From a candidate division CSSED10-310 bacterium (GTDB lineage Bacteria > CSSED10-310 > JAFGJC01), in contig JAFGJC010000373.1 in assembly GCA_016929305.1 (NCBI GenBank), forward strand, positions 1 to 9,347: 9,347 bases of DNA, written 5' to 3'. Numbering within the stretch: the stretch's first letter is position 1; the number at the start of each line of letters is the position of its first letter. A program made the position numbers and the translations under genes. Below are positions 7,726 to 9,347 of the stretch, piece by piece. The notes below the pieces were generated by a model that saw only the letters and a program-made list of their open reading frames with translations, was not told the DNA's origin and searched no databases.

Positions 7726-9156
7726 TTATCTCCATGGTGTATTCCCCAGAACATATTCAAGCCTTGCGCGGTCATATGCGTACCGATACATCGCATAATT
7801 CAGATTAATTCGTGCAGAAATCACATCAGTTCGCGCATCAACAACATCTTTGTATTGATTAAGACCGAGTTCGTTTCGTTTTTGTTCAATCGCGAAGTTT
7901 TCTTCGGAAGCATCAAGTTGCAGTGTTTTTGCCTCCAGTGCAATTTCTGATTCATGCTGTCGCTCGAAAGCTTCCGAGATTTCAAGAATGATCTGATGTT
8001 TGAGATCAACCAGGAGAAGTTCATTCTTTCTGATTGCAAATTCTGATTCCATAACATCTGCCAATCTTGAAGATCCGTCCATAAGATTAAGCGAGAGGTA
8101 ATTCCTCTGCATGTAGTCATTTGAATTGATGCGATCGCGATATGTTCCTGCTGACATCGTCGAGTTCCAAAATGGGGAGAAATGCACAGAAATTCCTGCG
8201 GTTACTCGATTATCGTCGTTATTAATATCAGACAGTGACTGACCTTGTTTTCCATATTCAGCGAAAAATTCAAAGGTGGGTTTCCTTGAGGATTCGAGGA
8301 TTTTCAGTGAGGCATTCAACGCGTTGATCTCAGTTTGAATTTTTTGAATATCTTCTCGATTTTCAAGACCTTGTTGAATAAGCATTTCCAAACCGGCAGG
8401 TTTCTGTTCGGGAACAGAAATATTCTCTATAGATACTTCAAGATCCAGAGGTTCATGGATTAACAATAACAGACTGCGTAACGCGTCTTGATATGCATTT
8501 TCAGATTTGACCAGTTCCAAACGGGCATCAGCGAGATAAGCCTTTTCAAGCATAACATCATATCGAATACCCTGTCCTGCTGCCAAACGAGTTTCCGCTA
8601 ATTTCAAAGATTCAACAGCTTTGGCGACCTGTTCGATTCGAACGGATTTTTCAGCACGTTGTTCCAGTGCAGTAACATAAGTTGCCACGACGTCCATCCA
8701 TAAATTTCGTTCAAGAGTTTTATAATCTATGGAATTCGACATATAGGCAGCTCTTGCCTGATCGATTTCTCCGGACAATCGTCCGCCAGTGTATATAGGT
8801 GCCGTAAGTGATACGGCAAATTCATATCCTTCACCAGGAATAAATACCTGGCCGGTTTGGGGATCATAATAACTGAAATCTTCCACGTCAATGATCTTAT
8901 TCTTTGACAGAGACATAGTGGTCGTTGGCCAGCGGTCCAGTCTTGCCTGCCTTATTCGTTCCTGATGGGAAGATAGAGTATTTTTCGAGTATTCTAAATC
9001 AGCAGAGGTTGCAAAAGCCCGTTCAATACACTCAGACAAACTCAACGTTAACGGTGTATTTTCGTTACCATCCGGCTTTGCCAGTGCCGCCATAATGGGT
9101 GAGACAATCAGGATGACACTGAGCCAGTAAATTTTCAGTTTTGTTGGAATTTTCAA
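7726..9156 (-). CDS. TolC-family outer membrane efflux channel
   Basis: Outer-membrane channel subunit of 476 residues, normal for TolC/OEP proteins, expected to form a trimeric beta-barrel with a long periplasmic helical tunnel. The start is TTG, chosen because a perfect AGGAGG sits 7 bases upstream and the reading gives a classical Sec signal: MKIPTKLK, a hydrophobic core to about residue 22, and likely cleavage after A-L-A (24-26). No Cys lies at the cleavage site, so it is not an OprM-like lipoprotein. Two OEP repeats are visible. The first spans about 36-235, with the strand-to-helix turn PIYTGGRLSGEID near 120-132. The second spans about 255-470, with a less canonical equivalent turn (SPFWNSTMSAG near 327-337) and the typical closing helix GLNQYKDVVDARTDVISARI. 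Much of the rest is heptad-like helix rich in Glu, Ala and Leu. It is first in the operon; its TAA is 5 bases before the adaptor start. Family confident, exact subfamily not. Confidence 0.93.
   Translation of the reverse strand: MKIPTKLKIYWLSVILIVSPIMAALAKPDGNENTPLTLSLSECIERAFATSADLEYSKNTLSSHQERIRQARLDRWPTTTMSLSKNKIIDVEDFSYYDPQTGQVFIPGEGYEFAVSLTAPIYTGGRLSGEIDQARAAYMSNSIDYKTLERNLWMDVVATYVTALEQRAEKSVRIEQVAKAVESLKLAETRLAAGQGIRYDVMLEKAYLADARLELVKSENAYQDALRSLLLLIHEPLDLEVSIENISVPEQKPAGLEMLIQQGLENREDIQKIQTEINALNASLKILESSRKPTFEFFAEYGKQGQSLSDINNDDNRVTAGISVHFSPFWNSTMSAGTYRDRINSNDYMQRNYLSLNLMDGSSRLADVMESEFAIRKNELLLVDLKHQIILEISEAFERQHESEIALEAKTLQLDASEENFAIEQKRNELGLNQYKDVVDARTDVISARINLNYAMYRYAYDRARLEYVLGNTPWR
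7730..7733 (-). promoter_or_regulatory. Ribosome binding site of the adaptor gene
   Basis: Minus-strand GGAG lies 9 bases before the ATG at 7720, inside the last codons of the channel gene. It favours this ATG over the one at 7735, which would itself overlap this site. The arrangement suggests translational coupling to the channel gene. Confidence 0.6.
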
Positions 9157-9163
9157 TACCGAT

Positions 9164-9169
9164 CCTCCT
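9164..9169 (-). promoter_or_regulatory. Ribosome binding site fixing the TTG start of the channel gene
   Basis: Minus-strand AGGAGG, a full match to the anti-Shine-Dalgarno core, lies 7 bases before the TTG at 9156. This optimal spacing is the main reason to accept a TTG start, and the signal peptide that follows agrees with it. Confidence 0.85.
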
Positions 9170-9190
9170 GAAAAAACTGGTCTTGCGACA

Positions 9191-9210
9191 CAATAAAAAC
9201 AAATAAAAAC
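9191..9210. repeat. 10-base tandem repeat in the leader
   Basis: Two adjacent copies, CAATAAAAAC and AAATAAAAAC, differ only in the first base. The period is about one helical turn, as in direct-repeat sites of some response regulators. Equally it could be ordinary A/T-rich leader sequence. It lies 35-54 bases upstream of the TTG start. Confidence 0.3.
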
Positions 9211-9212
9211 GT

Positions 9213-9236
9213 TTCTATAGAATGCAGTATTCCTGC
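9213..9236. repeat. Overlapping small inverted repeats in the operon leader
   Basis: Three inverted repeats overlap here: the perfect 10-base palindrome TTCTATAGAA (9213-9222), GAAT-5-ATTC (9220-9232) and GCAG-5-CTGC (9224-9236). They share arms, so the corresponding RNA hairpins would exclude one another. They lie about 20-45 bases after the predicted transcription start, where a repressor could block elongation. Each stem is short (4-5 base pairs), so chance is a real alternative. Confidence 0.35.
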
Positions 9237-9262
9237 CATGACACCATGAAAATACACATTAT

Positions 9263-9291
9263 ATTATACGTAAGCTATACAAAAATGTTCA
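9263..9291 (-). promoter_or_regulatory. Candidate sigma70-type promoter of the efflux operon
   Basis: Read on the minus strand, TGAACA (9286-9291, four of six matches to TTGACA) is followed by a 17-base spacer and a perfect TATAAT (9263-9268). A second TATAAT overlaps it by one base (9258-9263). Transcription would start near 9256, giving a leader of about 100 bases before the TTG. The region is very AT-rich, so chance matches are likely. The ideal spacing, and the position upstream of the only operon here, are the support. Confidence 0.55.
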
Positions 9292-9347
9292 TTAAAATTA
9301 GGTAATTGATAAATTTTTATACGGTTAACATACAAAACGGCCGAAAG

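Noticed and set aside
94..9156. Heavy-metal (CusA/CzcA) assignment for the pump
   Set aside because: No CusA-like Met clusters or His-rich adaptor tail are seen; the segment 4 and 10 motifs fit HAE-type permeases better.
9306..9334. Plus-strand TTGATA with a 17-base spacer as a divergent promoter
   Set aside because: The matching -10 (CATACA) is poor and no plus-strand gene is visible before the window ends.

Overview
The window holds one complete minus-strand operon for a tripartite RND efflux system of a Gram-negative (outer-membrane-bearing) bacterium. Transcription runs from the right end of the window to the left. All long reading frames on the plus strand, and the shorter minus-strand ones, are shadows of these four genes. 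The DNA looks moderately AT-rich. I cannot name the phylum from sequence alone. The paired, diverged permeases with DN/NN proton-relay motifs resemble systems I associate with FCB-group and deltaproteobacterial-type genomes, but this is only an impression.

Layout in the direction of transcription: (1) a leader of about 190 bases (9157-9347) with a good sigma70-type promoter candidate, small inverted repeats and a 10-base tandem repeat; (2) a TolC-family outer membrane channel (7726-9156) starting at TTG behind a perfect AGGAGG; (3) a lipoprotein membrane-fusion adaptor (6596-7720) with a clear TolC-tip binding motif; (4) a first RND permease (3160-6594), enlarged by a long hydrophobic insertion between the two halves of the protein; (5) a second, normal-sized RND permease (94-3156); (6) 93 bases of downstream sequence with no convincing terminator.

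The genes are tightly packed, with gaps of 5, 1 and 3 bases under the starts chosen here, so they are almost certainly co-transcribed and probably translationally coupled. The expected machine is a proton-driven inner-membrane pump made of one or both permeases, linked by the periplasmic adaptor to the outer-membrane channel. Two different permeases behind a single adaptor recall the MdtBC/MuxBC type of heteromeric pump. The substrate cannot be read from the sequence, and no regulator gene lies in the window.

I see no new biological system here. The most unusual points are the membrane-embedded insertion in permease 1, the diverged proton-relay residues shared by both permeases, an aromatic cluster in permease 2 where a drug pump's access pocket would be, and the structured leader.
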